DNA from: Aurantimonas sp. 22II-16-19i
Lineage (GTDB): Bacteria > Pseudomonadota > Alphaproteobacteria > Rhizobiales > Rhizobiaceae
Assembly: GCF_002088275.1 (NCBI RefSeq)
Contig: NZ_AQQS01000011.1
Location: forward strand, 86,128 to 150,127
Direction: 5' to 3'
Length of the DNA: 64,000 nucleotides
The notes under the pieces are model-generated. The model was not told the origin of the DNA and did not search any database. It saw only the letters and a program-made list of their open reading frames with translations. How positions within the stretch are numbered: position 1 is the stretch's first letter; each line of letters opens with the position of its first letter. This document shows, piece by piece, positions 63,925 to 64,000 of this stretch. Made by a program: the position numbers and the translations under genes.

Positions 63925-64000
63925 TCGTCATCGAGACTGCGTCAGACCCAGCTTTCAGCGCCGAGGAACCTGATCTCGTTCTGAAAGTCGCGGCTCATGT
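63925..64000. other. right flank of ISL3 transposase
   Basis: 76 bp after the ISL3 stop, running off the window. The terminal repeat of the element cannot be confirmed because too little flank is present. Confidence 0.4.

Noticed and set aside
1..64000. tRNA, rRNA or tmRNA genes as integration sites
   Set aside because: No cloverleaf with conserved T-loop and anticodon arms, and no rRNA segments, were recognised by reading; a covariance search would be needed to exclude them fully.

Overview
The window reads as part of a conjugative plasmid, or a plasmid-like mobile region, of a GC-rich alphaproteobacterium, most likely of the order Hyphomicrobiales. The support is a RepA/RepB-type partition pair, a full VirB/VirD4 mating apparatus with a VirD2/MobC relaxosome and VirC1/VirC2 homologues, a TRAP/sugar-acid catabolic cluster, and many toxin-antitoxin modules and insertion-sequence remnants. 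No rRNA, tRNA or CRISPR array was seen.

Layout. 1-3500: a fluoride-riboswitch operon (crcB, PAP2 phosphatase, EamA transporter, frameshifted cation-efflux gene) beside a partial CDF transporter and a broken methyltransferase gene. 3585-6465: vapBC, a serine resolvase with a palindrome-rich putative res site, an HNH-like gene plus a stray duplicate fragment of it, and hicAB. 7424-17453: virB1-virB11. virB4 carries an apparent 1-nt deletion that fuses it in frame to virB5, and a 46-residue lipoprotein gene lies hidden in the junction. 17530-24391: a second vapBC, then virD4, virD2-like relaxase and mobC reading leftward from an origin of transfer whose nic core matches T-DNA borders, and virC1-virC2 reading rightward beyond a repeat-rich segment. 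24847-32963: divergent TRAP transporter and sugar-acid catabolic operons with a GntR/FCD regulator. 33212-35018: hipBA. 35597-39579: ardC interrupted at its HExxH metal-site codons by a RIT element of three overlapping tyrosine recombinases with 32-bp perfect inverted ends. 40352-42513: small genes, including a higBA locus whose toxin has a nonsense codon, and a TrbM-like pair.

43266-48441 looks like replication and maintenance DNA. Two unrelated DNA-binding-type genes share a duplicated leader of about 150 bp. Each copy contains a covarying hairpin and an opposite-strand terminator, which suggests a pair of antisense RNAs. repA-repB and a pair of 14-bp palindromes (parS candidates) follow. 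repC is missing where it would be expected, and an IS630 fragment lies there instead. 49288-55082 holds a copper/silver-type cusBA efflux cluster with a FixH-like protein and a Met/Cys-rich exported protein. 55181-56880 is another hipBA. 57614-60520 is a KaiC-like ATPase, HWE histidine kinase and response-regulator operon. The right end is insertion-sequence debris (IS21 and IS256 fragments) and two apparently intact elements (IS110 and ISL3 transposases).

Working together: repAB/parS, the resolvase and the toxin-antitoxin modules would maintain the replicon. VirD2-MobC-VirC-oriT would prepare DNA, and VirD4 and the VirB channel would export it. The fluoride, copper, sugar-acid and KaiC clusters are cargo. 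Decay is common: virB4, ardC, higB, the cation-efflux and methyltransferase genes, a cupin gene and three insertion sequences all show lesions.
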